Of a stretch of 13,873 bases of DNA, positions 1 through 7,868 are shown in pieces; within the stretch, counting starts at the first letter, position 1, and each line of letters opens with the position of its first letter. The DNA lies in contig JAOZQV010000052.1 of the NCBI GenBank assembly GCA_029932035.1, positions 1-13,873 on the forward strand, given 5' to 3'. The notes under the pieces were generated by a model, which was given only the letters and a program-made list of their open reading frames with translations, had not been told where the DNA came from and made no database searches. The stretch is from Deltaproteobacteria bacterium. GTDB taxonomy: Bacteria > Desulfobacterota > DSM-4660 > Desulfatiglandales > Desulfatiglandaceae. The translations under genes and the position numbers were made by a program.

Positions 1-1
1 C

Positions 2-2023
2 GGAGAGGGAACCGTGTCCGCCACTGAACAGAGCTGGGAATACACGCTCATCTTAGAAGACGTATCGGACGATATCTTCTGGTTCACGGATAGACCGGAG
101 CGAGATTCTGGCAATGAAACAACAGAATATTTTATTCAAACCGTATGGCCGGAAATTTATGTTAAAATCGCCCCGAACTCCATCCTGGATGGGAGGATAC
201 CGCCGAATGAGTTAAACGACGGTCTTTTCTTGGCCCTGCGGACCCCCGTGTATGATTCGGCAATGAAACAACTCACCTTTAATGTTACCCTTCTAAACTC
301 CACAATGAACAACAAACACCCTGAAAATCCTGTAACGTTTGAAAATATCAAGATGACCATAAATGACAACAACCCGGATAATCAGGTGGTTGAATGGTCG
401 TTTGCCCAGGTAGCCGCGCTGGCTATCCTGGAACCCGAAGGAACAGAAGGGAAATACACCCTGAATTTCGAGAATATATATCCTGAATGCTACTATATGT
501 CCAATGCCCCCGACCGTTATTCGGTCACTTATACCGTGGCGCTGTTCACGGACACATGGAACAATCATTTCGGGGATGTGCCGCCCAACGCCTCTATAAC
601 GTCTTACACATCGGAAGGGGAAGTGCAGGTAAATGCTTTTGTTCTTGAAAATCCTGTGTATGACAGTGAAAATAATCGGCTGACCTATACGGCGACGATC
701 TTAAACGGGGCAATGGAAGAACCTGATGAATATCTCTATTTTCCGACCCTGTTTGTCGATGGTGCGGCTACCGCATCCTGTGACAAGAATTTCACCGGGC
801 GGCTCACCATACAAAATGGTTCTACCGAGTCTATCTGGATTGTGGAAACCTCGCCTGGGGCGCCCGGGTCGGCAACGGCCGCGCAATGGGACTGGTGGGT
901 CAAAAGATATGGCGAGAAATATGAAATCAAGGGAGGCAAAACCGAGATTTTCTGCGTCCCGGACGGTGGTGCACCGGGTGGAAATTTTCGGTTTCGTATG
1001 GGTTGCGATGCTAATGGCGATAACTGCAAACTGGGTGATGATACCGGACCTATGGCCGGCATTAACACCCTCTTTGAACCCAGCTTCGGCTGCAAATTCA
1101 ACAAAAACAACGAAAAAGATCACGCTGTCGCCGGTTGCGCTTTCAACCCCTCAGCCAATGTGAAAGATTTTCCCAATTTTCCGGGCTGCCTCTCTAATCC
1201 TACCCTCAAAAACTGCCCGTCCATAGGCTACACCGATTTTTTTGATGTGAGCACTGTTGACGGCTATACCATGCCTATGTTCTTAGAGGTGAAGGGCACG
1301 AACTGCAAGGATGATAAGGGGCCCAGAACAACAACGGATGCCAGTATGCTGGATATAGCCAGTTGTCCATCCGATGGCAAAGCCACCCTGTACTCCGACA
1401 ATGAAAAACAAAATGCCTTGATTCAAAAGGACGCGGGAATAAGCTGGCTTACCAAAAGCGGCGAGTACCTGCAGGGATGCGTCTCCCCCTGCCATTGGTT
1501 CACGGGCGGAGGTATAGGGGATCCGGTAAACCCCGACCCGAGTCCATTGCCCGATGCTCCTCCCTATAATTCAGCCAACTATTACTGTTGCCACGGAACG
1601 CCGGGGCCCCAGGATGGCTCGGGAGCATGCGCGAAAGGACCAACGGATAGCGGCAAGACGTACCCCATTACCCTGACCAATTATGTGAAAAGTCTAAAAG
1701 CGCTGGGGTACAAGGGTTACACCTGGCAATATGACGACCTTGAAGGGACCATGACTTGCGATTGGGGAGAACAGATCAGTTTGACCCTCGTTCCCGACGG
1801 CGGTGTTCCTTACGATCCTGCGACCAAATGGGCGTACAACGGCAAAAAATGCTCTGGTGGTAAAAAAGGAAGCTACTCATCGCGGCTGGCTTGTCAGCAG
1901 GCGAATATGAAATACAAATGCGTTCCCGAGACATATGCGACTGGTCCCACCGTCAACTACTGTATTGTGGATCCCCAGGGGACCATGACATGGGATGCGT
2001 GCCAATCGAGTTGTACCAATTAA
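2..2023 (+). CDS. Thaumatin-like domain protein with tandem N-terminal beta-domains and Cys-rich tail (5' partial)
   Basis: The frame is open to the left edge, so the true start and any signal peptide lie outside the window; a GTG at 14 is in frame but is unlikely to be the start. Numbering from that GTG, residues about 1-118 and 141-250 are two divergent copies of one domain, sharing a YTL segment, a PDR/RPER turn, PPN/APNxxI and NPVYDS...LTY..T.LN.AM. Residues about 255-595 are thaumatin-like: TGRLTIQNGSTESIWIVE at 261-278, the family signature as DFFDVSTVDGYTMPM at 408-422, and YTWQYDDLEGTMTC at 569-582. The region is Cys-rich, as expected for this disulfide-bonded fold. The tail carries two copies of a C-x(12-13)-CQ-x(2-7)-C motif (613-636 and 650-667). 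Export is inferred from the disulfide-type composition. Plant thaumatin-like proteins often bind glucans, but no such activity can be claimed here. The fold call is fairly secure; the function is unknown. Confidence 0.8.
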   Translation, partial: GEGTVSATEQSWEYTLILEDVSDDIFWFTDRPERDSGNETTEYFIQTVWPEIYVKIAPNSILDGRIPPNELNDGLFLALRTPVYDSAMKQLTFNVTLLNSTMNNKHPENPVTFENIKMTINDNNPDNQVVEWSFAQVAALAILEPEGTEGKYTLNFENIYPECYYMSNAPDRYSVTYTVALFTDTWNNHFGDVPPNASITSYTSEGEVQVNAFVLENPVYDSENNRLTYTATILNGAMEEPDEYLYFPTLFVDGAATASCDKNFTGRLTIQNGSTESIWIVETSPGAPGSATAAQWDWWVKRYGEKYEIKGGKTEIFCVPDGGAPGGNFRFRMGCDANGDNCKLGDDTGPMAGINTLFEPSFGCKFNKNNEKDHAVAGCAFNPSANVKDFPNFPGCLSNPTLKNCPSIGYTDFFDVSTVDGYTMPMFLEVKGTNCKDDKGPRTTTDASMLDIASCPSDGKATLYSDNEKQNALIQKDAGISWLTKSGEYLQGCVSPCHWFTGGGIGDPVNPDPSPLPDAPPYNSANYYCCHGTPGPQDGSGACAKGPTDSGKTYPITLTNYVKSLKALGYKGYTWQYDDLEGTMTCDWGEQISLTLVPDGGVPYDPATKWAYNGKKCSGGKKGSYSSRLACQQANMKYKCVPETYATGPTVNYCIVDPQGTMTWDACQSSCTN

Positions 2024-2039
2024 GGTGAGGTAACAACGT

Positions 2040-2282
2040 TGTTGATAGGATGGGTTCGACCTACCCATGCTTTTCAGCTACCTGGGCAACTGTGAAATCT
2101 TTTGATAAATCGGTATTTGGCTGATTTGCCAATTCTGGCATTTTGGCCAAATGATTAAGGATCGTTTCTCTGCCCTGCGGGATGCCGAGGCGGTCCATGC
2201 GGAATATCTTGATGTCGAGGCCCATCTGAAAAAAAGGGCGGCGTCATCGTACAGTGCGCGGTTTTGTAATTCTCACCTCCAT
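2040..2282 (-). pseudogene. Decayed ParB-like / helix-turn-helix protein fragment
   Basis: Read on the minus strand, one frame begins at an ATG at 2282, hits a TGA at 2246-2244, then runs open from 2243 to a TAG at 2063-2061. The open part includes LDIKIFRMDRLGIPQ, then RETILNHLAKMPELANQPN and TDLSKDFTVAQVAEKHG. From memory this resembles the HTH region of ParB-domain proteins, some fused to DNA methyltransferases, in deltaproteobacterial genomes. In those the stretch after GIPQ is longer and the final segment continues KHGW-EP. Here about 8 residues appear to be missing after GIPQ, and the TAG sits exactly where Trp is expected, with VEPIL following in frame. Two in-frame stops, the apparent internal deletion and the lack of both ends indicate a relic. 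The family name rests on recall, so it is moderate confidence. Confidence 0.5.
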
Positions 2283-2341
2283 TATCCAGTTGGAAGCCTT
2301 CTCCATCGCAACCCTTTTGCAACCATTAAAATAGATTCAGG

Positions 2342-2361
2342 GCCTGAGTACACACTCAGGC
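2342..2361 (-). terminator. Hairpin downstream of batE, probable operon terminator
   Basis: A perfect 8-bp stem (GCCTGAGT / ACTCAGGC) with a 4-base loop lies 34 bases beyond the batE stop codon. On the minus strand it is followed within about 15 bases by a short T-rich stretch (CTATTTTAA) rather than a long T-run. It is therefore a weak or non-canonical intrinsic terminator, but its position fits the end of the Bat operon. Confidence 0.5.
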
Positions 2362-2394
2362 AGTCTGTCATAGGGCAATCTTTCTGCGACTTTG

Positions 2395-3258
2395 TTAATG
2401 GACAACAGGCTCCCCCACGACCTCTTTGCCATCTTCACTGAACAGGAAGTGGCTGCCTGTGCGAGGAATGAGGCGAGGTTGAGTAACAGGCGACCCACCG
2501 GAGATTAGCCCTACGGCTCTTGACTTCACCCACCCCCTTTTCCTGTCAGGCAGACGAACCAGGCTCCATCCATCCTCTGATCTCTCCAGATACACCACAG
2601 TCCCTTCATGAAGCCTGAAAAGAACGGTGTCCTTCTCCTCCGGACCGGCCAGGATATCTACCTCCTTTTGGAGAATTACTGCACGGTCATCGCTGCTGGT
2701 CCAATAATATTTGAGGCCGAAAGAGAGACCTGCAACGAACCAGGAGGAGAGAATCAGAAGGAGGATGTAATACAGCCATTCTGATTTATGAAAGAGCCGT
2801 ATTATGAGGATCGCCCATAACAGGAGATTCAAGAGGGCAAAGGACCAGAACAGTTCATTCAAATTAAATGACTTCAGCCAGAAAAAAGCCGTCTCAATAA
2901 ACCCGCGGGACTCCTCAATGGCATCCCGGGTCTGATCGCGGGCATGGGACAGATTGAAATTGAGATCCGGATCCCTCGGCATTAGGATCTGTGCCCGTTC
3001 GTACTCCAAGATGGCCCGGCCAAGCTGGCCTGCCCTGAAATAGGCGTTGCCAAGGTTGTAGTAGATCTGGCCCCCTCCATGCCCGGACCGGATCAACCGT
3101 AGGTACCCCTCTATCGCTTCCTGGAAATCGCCCACCTTGTAGGCCTGGTTCGCCTTGAAGAAACCCTCTTCCCACTCATCAGCCCTCGCCCCGTGGTTGG
3201 ACGTTACGTAGAGCAACACTACGAGGATGGTTATGGATACCCGGATTCCTCTTCTCAC
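2395..3258 (-). CDS. batE: BatE-like TPR and SH3-domain membrane protein
   Basis: This is the last gene of the Bat operon, 287 aa. It starts with GTG at 3258, overlapping the batD TGA by 4 bases (GTGA), with an AGGGAG ribosome site about 5 bases upstream. Residues 1-26 look like a signal peptide ending ARA|D. Two TPR-like repeats follow at about 29-62 and 64-97 (YYNLGNAYFRAGQLGRAILE). Two membrane helices lie at about 137-155 and 161-181. Residues about 191-250 form a bacterial SH3-like module (VDILAGPEEKDTVLFRLHEG ... RGWV). TPR, two helices, then SH3 is the usual BatE architecture. It is expected in the inner membrane with its TPRs in the periplasm, as an accessory or scaffold to the von Willebrand A proteins encoded upstream. 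Its binding partner is not visible from sequence. Confidence 0.85.
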   Translation of the reverse strand: MRRGIRVSITILVVLLYVTSNHGARADEWEEGFFKANQAYKVGDFQEAIEGYLRLIRSGHGGGQIYYNLGNAYFRAGQLGRAILEYERAQILMPRDPDLNFNLSHARDQTRDAIEESRGFIETAFFWLKSFNLNELFWSFALLNLLLWAILIIRLFHKSEWLYYILLLILSSWFVAGLSFGLKYYWTSSDDRAVILQKEVDILAGPEEKDTVLFRLHEGTVVYLERSEDGWSLVRLPDRKRGWVKSRAVGLISGGSPVTQPRLIPRTGSHFLFSEDGKEVVGEPVVH

Positions 3259-4994
3259 CGGATCTCCCTTTCGATTTCTTTGATGAGCCTCGGGATCTCA
3301 GTATTCATCCTCCCCACCCCCCGGGTCTGACCCGTATAAATGTTGTTTTCAAGCTCTATCAAAATCGCCCGGAGCTTTTGGGAGGTACCGGAATCTACCC
3401 CTTTTGATGCCAATATGCCAGCGGCATCCTCAGGGGTGAGAGAAGCGAGGGTCAGACCGAAGCGGTCATTGAAATAATCCCTTATGCAAAGGCTCAGGCT
3501 ATTAGCATCCTCCCTACCCTGTCGGCATTGTCGGACCAGGTTTTTGGCCGCCCTTTTTGCCCTGTGGACAGGCATTGTACGGACAGACCTCTTTTTGAGC
3601 CGCAACCCCAAGAAAGTAGATACATAGAGGAGAAAGGGCAGCAGAAGGGTCAGCCAGAGAAACAGCCCCTCGGACATAATCAAGGACCGGGCCTCAAGGT
3701 TTCTGACAGATGTGTGCAGGGGAAGGATATCATGGCCTAACTCTTTAACCTCCTGCTTCGCTGATTTATTAGCCCCATTTTGCCTGCCCGGTCCTGCCTC
3801 CACCATAATCATTTTTCCCTTTCCTGGGAGGACTATGAGAGGTTGCTTCGGGGTCTGAATAATGCGGTACTTATGGGTGTCGGGATCAAAAAAGCTTAAA
3901 GAGAGCGGAGGGATTTCAAAATCGCCCTGCTGTTCGGGCACCAAGGCCCATTTCATTATTTTAAAACCGGCTAACCCTTTAAGATCGGGGCGTGCCTCAA
4001 AAACCGGTTCATCGGCATAGACCTTTATATGGGCCAAGTCAGGCATCTTCAGGTCCGGGATACGGTTTACGTTTCCCCTGCCGCTTATGTGGACCGTCAG
4101 GGTAGCAGATTCTCCCATCCTTATTTTAGACGGCGCAAGCGTGGCCTTAATCTTGAAGCTGCCGACAAGGCCACTGAAACCCCCGGGCTTGCCCTTGTCA
4201 GGGAGGGGAACAACCTTCAACTCAAGCGCCTGGCTGGCGATGGTCACAGGCCTGCCCGCTCTAAAAAAAGGATCGTCAAAAAAGCCCCTCCGGGATCTTT
4301 TCGAATCATGAGCGGTCATACTCATTCGAGAGGGTTTAATGCCATAATTCCCCGCCTTGAGCCCCATCAGGCCATATGGGACTTCTATGATCCGGTACGT
4401 ACTCCCATCAGAAACGCCCTGGTATTCCCTTGGCTTCTCCAATTGCTTGAAGGCAAGGTGATCGAGTTCCGGAAGTTGAAGGGAGATATCTGATACACTA
4501 ATTTTCAAATAAAGCTTCAGCGTGTATAGGACCTGCTCTTCAACATATGTCTTTTTTGATGAAAGGGTGGCCATAAGAAATATCGGGCCCTTAGCAGGAG
4601 ATTCAGGAGATGCGGCCTTGAGGATCGTCAGGGTACCGGTGTTGCTTTGAAATTCCTTTCCCCTGACCTTGACCTTAGCAGGCCCTACCTGAAAGGTCCC
4701 GGGCCTTGATGGCTGGATGTAGTATGTATAGTCGACGCTTGAGCTGAACTTGCCATTTATTATTTCAACCCGGCTTGAAGTTCCACCAGGGGATACCTGA
4801 AACGAATCCAATCCCCTTATGACAGGTGATGAATCGCAACTCCTGGCGCCTGATACCTTGATGGTCATCCTTATGGAATCAGAGAGTGTTGCCTCCTGCC
4901 TGTCCAATGAAAGTGTGATCGAGACCTCGGCACGAGTCTGGCATGGGACTAAAATAAAGATGAAAAACGTTAACAGCAGTATGATCTTCTTCAT
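3255..4994 (-). CDS. batD: BatD family protein (full length)
   Basis: A 579-aa protein whose ATG follows the batB/C TAG by one base; AGGAAAGGA lies upstream. Residues 1-22 are a signal peptide (hydrophobic core LLLTFFIFILV, cleavage near TRA|E). The large middle part is predicted periplasmic and beta-rich, with the BatD traits ITLSLDRQEATLSDSIRMTI at the N-terminus and a second Ig-like unit near 280-390 (MGESATLTVHISGRGNVNRI). One membrane helix lies at about 443-465, followed by a basic cytoplasmic tail of about 110 residues. This topology and length match the BatD (oxygen-tolerance) family. It is thought to work with BatA and BatB in the envelope. A second, shorter BatD-like protein is encoded in the same operon at 7865-8839. 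Confidence 0.9.
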   Translation of the reverse strand: MKKIILLLTFFIFILVPCQTRAEVSITLSLDRQEATLSDSIRMTIKVSGARSCDSSPVIRGLDSFQVSPGGTSSRVEIINGKFSSSVDYTYYIQPSRPGTFQVGPAKVKVRGKEFQSNTGTLTILKAASPESPAKGPIFLMATLSSKKTYVEEQVLYTLKLYLKISVSDISLQLPELDHLAFKQLEKPREYQGVSDGSTYRIIEVPYGLMGLKAGNYGIKPSRMSMTAHDSKRSRRGFFDDPFFRAGRPVTIASQALELKVVPLPDKGKPGGFSGLVGSFKIKATLAPSKIRMGESATLTVHISGRGNVNRIPDLKMPDLAHIKVYADEPVFEARPDLKGLAGFKIMKWALVPEQQGDFEIPPLSLSFFDPDTHKYRIIQTPKQPLIVLPGKGKMIMVEAGPGRQNGANKSAKQEVKELGHDILPLHTSVRNLEARSLIMSEGLFLWLTLLLPFLLYVSTFLGLRLKKRSVRTMPVHRAKRAAKNLVRQCRQGREDANSLSLCIRDYFNDRFGLTLASLTPEDAAGILASKGVDSGTSQKLRAILIELENNIYTGQTRGVGRMNTEIPRLIKEIEREIR

Positions 4995-4995
4995 C

Positions 4996-6876
4996 CTACC
5001 AATCCTTTCCTGATAAGACCCCGCGTCGCTTCCCTCTTGGGGTTTGAAACTCTAAGTATTTTGAGCGATCCTCCTTGACGTTGTCTAACAGGGCCTCGGC
5101 CTTTTTCCTGTCCATCAGGGAGACGGCCTGACTGGCATCCTCATCCTTTTCCCTCTGCGGCAGGGCCTCTCGCGGCCGGAGGTCCCCTGAGAGATCTTTG
5201 GGAGGCCCTTGTTCTCCCTCCCGGGCCTTATCCTGCCCGGCCCCCTGTTCCTCATCCGGTTTTTTCTCCTGCCCCGGGTCATTGTCCATCTTTTTGTTCT
5301 GCTGATCCTTGTCTTGAGGGCCCTTTTTCTCAGCCGATTTATCAGAAGAAGACTCTTCTTCTCCCTCCCCATTTTTTCCGTCTTTGGGCTGATTCTTTTT
5401 GTTTTCTTCTTTTCCGGAACACTTCTGACCCTCTTTTTCTTCCTTTTTCTGCTTTTCTAATTTCCTGAGGGCAATTTCCAGATTAAATCTTGCATTTTCG
5501 CTTTCAGGATCGATCAAAATGGCCTTTTTGTAATGGGCCGCTGCCGAGGCAAAATCACCCTGTTTAAAGGCCGTATTGCCTAAGTTATAAGCCGCCTTCA
5601 CCTGGGTTTTCGAGTCTTCCGCCCTTCTCAGCACACTGGAAAATGATGCCATGGCCCCCTTATAATCAGAGCCTTGGTAATTAGCACACCCCCTGTTATA
5701 ACGATATCGCAGATCTTTGGGATTATCCATATCTGAGTTTGCATAGATCTTTTCAGCCTCGGCAAACCGGCCCAGCCTGTACAGCTCATCAGGATCTTCC
5801 GAGGCCAAAGCCGGAGTGCCCGGAAAAAGCCCCATTACAACAAGAAAGAAGATTACAAACCGCCTTTCCCCTTTTCCCTTCATCAATTCCCTAAATCCAA
5901 TCAACCCCTCAAGGAGCAAAAAAAGGAAGGCAGCAATGACAAAGATGATAAAGCGCTCCTCATAAACCTTTATCTTACCGCTTTTCAGGGTGGCAGCCTC
6001 TGTTTTGGATCTGATGCCCTCAAAATACAGGAGGTCCAGATCGAGATCCCCGGCCACAGAACGGATATAGCTCCCCCCGGTTATGGAAGCGATTTTGCTG
6101 AGTCCCTCCTCGTTCAGTTTAGACAGAATAAGGTTGCCGTCTTTATCCTTTTTAAAACCGCCCTTCCCCTCCCCGGCAGGCACAGGTCCCCCGGAGGGAT
6201 CCCCTATTCCAAACACAAAGATCTTGATTCCTCTCTTTGCCGCTTCGCGGGCCGCCTGAAGTCCTTTATTCTCGTTATCTTCGCCGTCGGTTATAAGGAG
6301 AATTACCCTGTCGGTCTCCGATTGCGTGTCAAATGAAGAGATAGCCGTCTCTATAGCCGCTCCGAGGTCGGTGCCCGGTACGGGGACAAGATCGGGGCCC
6401 AACGCATTCAGAAACATACCTAAAGCGCCATAATCTAAGGTCAAAGGGCATTGAGTAAAGGCAACTCCTGAAAACGCCACAAGGCCGACCCTGTCCCCCT
6501 GGACCACCTTGATGAAGTCCGTGATCTCCCGCCTGGCCCTCTCGAGCCTGTCCGGCTTGACATCCGACACCAACATGCTGGAAGAGACATCGAGAACAAT
6601 CATGATGTCGACTCCCTTCTGGCTCACCTCCTGGTAATGGCTCCCCCACCGCGGTCCGGCCAGGGCCAATAGCATCAATCCCAATGCGGCCAGCAAAAAG
6701 GCGGATCTTATGATTCGTCTTCCCCTGCTGATATCCCCGGTCAGACGATCTAAGAGCCTGGGTTCGGCGAACCGTTCCATCGCCCTCGTCCTCTGGCGGT
6801 TGTAGACTATGAAGAGAAGGGCCGTTATTGGCACCAGCCATAAAAAATGGAGTATCCAGGTGTGGGCAAGGTTCAT
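4996..6876 (-). CDS. batB: BatB-BatC fusion: von Willebrand A membrane protein with TPRs
   Basis: 626 aa, starting in an ATGA overlap with batA. Residues 1-330 are BatB-like: helices at about 8-26 and 57-73, then a VWA domain with metal-site residues DVSSS at 96-100, Thr169 in PGTDLGAAI, and TDGED at 196-200, then a helix at about 308-327. Residues 332-358 (basic start, hydrophobic core, ALAS) look like a signal peptide now buried inside the protein. BatC-like TPRs follow at about 360-465 (AAYNLGNTAFKQGDFASAAA). Residues about 470-560 are a Lys/Glu/Gln/Asp-rich, probably disordered linker. The conserved-looking end has LLDNVKEDRSK and finishes KDW. BatB and BatC are separate genes in some bacteria and fused in others. 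An internal ATG at 5883 with AGGG upstream could allow separate BatC translation, which is speculative. Confidence 0.9.
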   Translation of the reverse strand: MNLAHTWILHFLWLVPITALLFIVYNRQRTRAMERFAEPRLLDRLTGDISRGRRIIRSAFLLAALGLMLLALAGPRWGSHYQEVSQKGVDIMIVLDVSSSMLVSDVKPDRLERARREITDFIKVVQGDRVGLVAFSGVAFTQCPLTLDYGALGMFLNALGPDLVPVPGTDLGAAIETAISSFDTQSETDRVILLITDGEDNENKGLQAAREAAKRGIKIFVFGIGDPSGGPVPAGEGKGGFKKDKDGNLILSKLNEEGLSKIASITGGSYIRSVAGDLDLDLLYFEGIRSKTEAATLKSGKIKVYEERFIIFVIAAFLFLLLEGLIGFRELMKGKGERRFVIFFLVVMGLFPGTPALASEDPDELYRLGRFAEAEKIYANSDMDNPKDLRYRYNRGCANYQGSDYKGAMASFSSVLRRAEDSKTQVKAAYNLGNTAFKQGDFASAAAHYKKAILIDPESENARFNLEIALRKLEKQKKEEKEGQKCSGKEENKKNQPKDGKNGEGEEESSSDKSAEKKGPQDKDQQNKKMDNDPGQEKKPDEEQGAGQDKAREGEQGPPKDLSGDLRPREALPQREKDEDASQAVSLMDRKKAEALLDNVKEDRSKYLEFQTPRGKRRGVLSGKDW

Positions 6877-7868
6877 GGAATCACCCTCAAGATCCAGGTC
6901 TTGAGCAGGATCTCCAACCCGAATAAAACAAGCGCCGGGACAAGGAAGTAGTAGTAAAGTTCTTTAAAGTGAAAAAATTCCTTTACCTTCACGTCGGTCT
7001 TTTCCTCCCGGTCAATAAGATCGTATATCTCTGACAACTCCCTGCTGTCAGCGGCGCGGAAATATTTCCCTCCTCCAGTTTCAGCCACCTTCTTCAGGGT
7101 TTTTTCATCCAGGTCAACCTGCTGATGCACAAGGCGGGTTCCCAAAAAGGTCTTCACCCTGAAGGGCGCAGGGCCTTTGCCACCGACTCCGATGGCGTAG
7201 ATCTTAACGCCTAATGCCCGGACCGCCTCAGCAGCCGCTAAAGGTGTTATTTCACCTGCATTATTTCTCCCATCCGTTAGGAGGATCAGGATTTTTGATT
7301 TGGCCTTCAGGTCTTTCAGCCTCTTCCCCCCGATGGCAATGGCAGACCCTATGGCAGTGCGGTCGCCGGCCATGCCGATCTTCATCTTATTCACTAATTC
7401 TAATAGAAGTCCTTTATCGACGGTCAGGGGCGATTGGGTAAAGGCCTCTTCACCAAAGACCACAAGGCCGATCCGGTCCGTGTCTCTTTTTTTTATGAAA
7501 TCGTTGACCACCTTTCTGACAGCGGTCAGCCGGGACACGGGTTTATTGTCTAATTTGAAATCTAATGCCTGCATGGATCCTGAAGTATCAAGGCAGAGGA
7601 TTATGTCCACGCCAGGGGATCGCACATCCCGAGACACGTTGTAGAACTGGGGACGGGCCGCTGCCAAGACCAACAGGACAAGGGTGCATCCTCTCAGAAT
7701 CGTAGGGAGCCTCGCCAAAAGCCGGTTCCCGCCCCCTGCAAGGCCGGCCATCTTTGAGGTCATGGAATAAGTGATGCCGGAGGGCTTCCTCCACAGGGCA
7801 AAGAGAAGCCATCCCGCCACAACAAGGAGAAGCAGAAGCACGACCGGGTAAGCGAATCTGAACATCAT
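6873..7868 (-). CDS. batA: BatA von Willebrand A domain membrane protein
   Basis: 331 aa; the ATG overlaps the stop of the preceding gene (ATGA) and has a strong GGAGGAGG site upstream. A second ATG follows immediately, so the start is certain to within one codon. Membrane helices lie at about 7-25 and 57-72, with another at about 305-325. Between them is a VWA domain (about 85-285) with an intact MIDAS metal site: DTSGS at 94-98, Thr171 in GDRTAIGSAI, and TDGRNN at 198-203. GLVVFGEEAFTQSPLT is a typical Bat motif. The three-helix topology is that of BatA. The protein should expose the metal-binding domain to one side of the inner membrane for partner binding, next to BatB. Confidence 0.9.
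   Translation of the reverse strand: MMFRFAYPVVLLLLLVVAGWLLFALWRKPSGITYSMTSKMAGLAGGGNRLLARLPTILRGCTLVLLVLAAARPQFYNVSRDVRSPGVDIILCLDTSGSMQALDFKLDNKPVSRLTAVRKVVNDFIKKRDTDRIGLVVFGEEAFTQSPLTVDKGLLLELVNKMKIGMAGDRTAIGSAIAIGGKRLKDLKAKSKILILLTDGRNNAGEITPLAAAEAVRALGVKIYAIGVGGKGPAPFRVKTFLGTRLVHQQVDLDEKTLKKVAETGGGKYFRAADSRELSEIYDLIDREEKTDVKVKEFFHFKELYYYFLVPALVLFGLEILLKTWILRVIP

Noticed and set aside
14..16. GTG as the start of the thaumatin-domain gene
   Set aside because: The frame is open to the left edge, and the residues just before it (GEGT) align with the second copy of the domain, so the start lies upstream.
2032..2043. Perfect 12-base palindrome AACAACGTTGTT
   Set aside because: It lies in the gene remnant just after the thaumatin stop codon, with no flanking repeat or mobile-element feature; chance is likely.
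2050..2068. Hairpin ATGGGT-N7-ACCCAT after the thaumatin gene as a terminator
   Set aside because: A 6-bp stem with only four T shortly after is weak, and it overlaps the gene remnant. It may contribute to termination but cannot be called.
2115..2152. Several TTGGC/GCCAA inverted repeats, including ATTTGGC...GCCAAAT
   Set aside because: They lie within the decayed coding sequence, and the spacing is long. Codons for the LAKMPELANQPN segment account for the repeated pattern.
2151..2441. Plus-strand ORF of 96 codons
   Set aside because: It runs antisense to the ParB-like remnant and the end of batE, has no ribosome site, and its peptide has no family character. The minus-strand reading explains the conserved-looking sequence better.
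4029..4493. 154-codon plus-strand ORF inside batD
   Set aside because: It is antisense to a well-supported BatD gene, has no ribosome site, and its peptide is of low quality.
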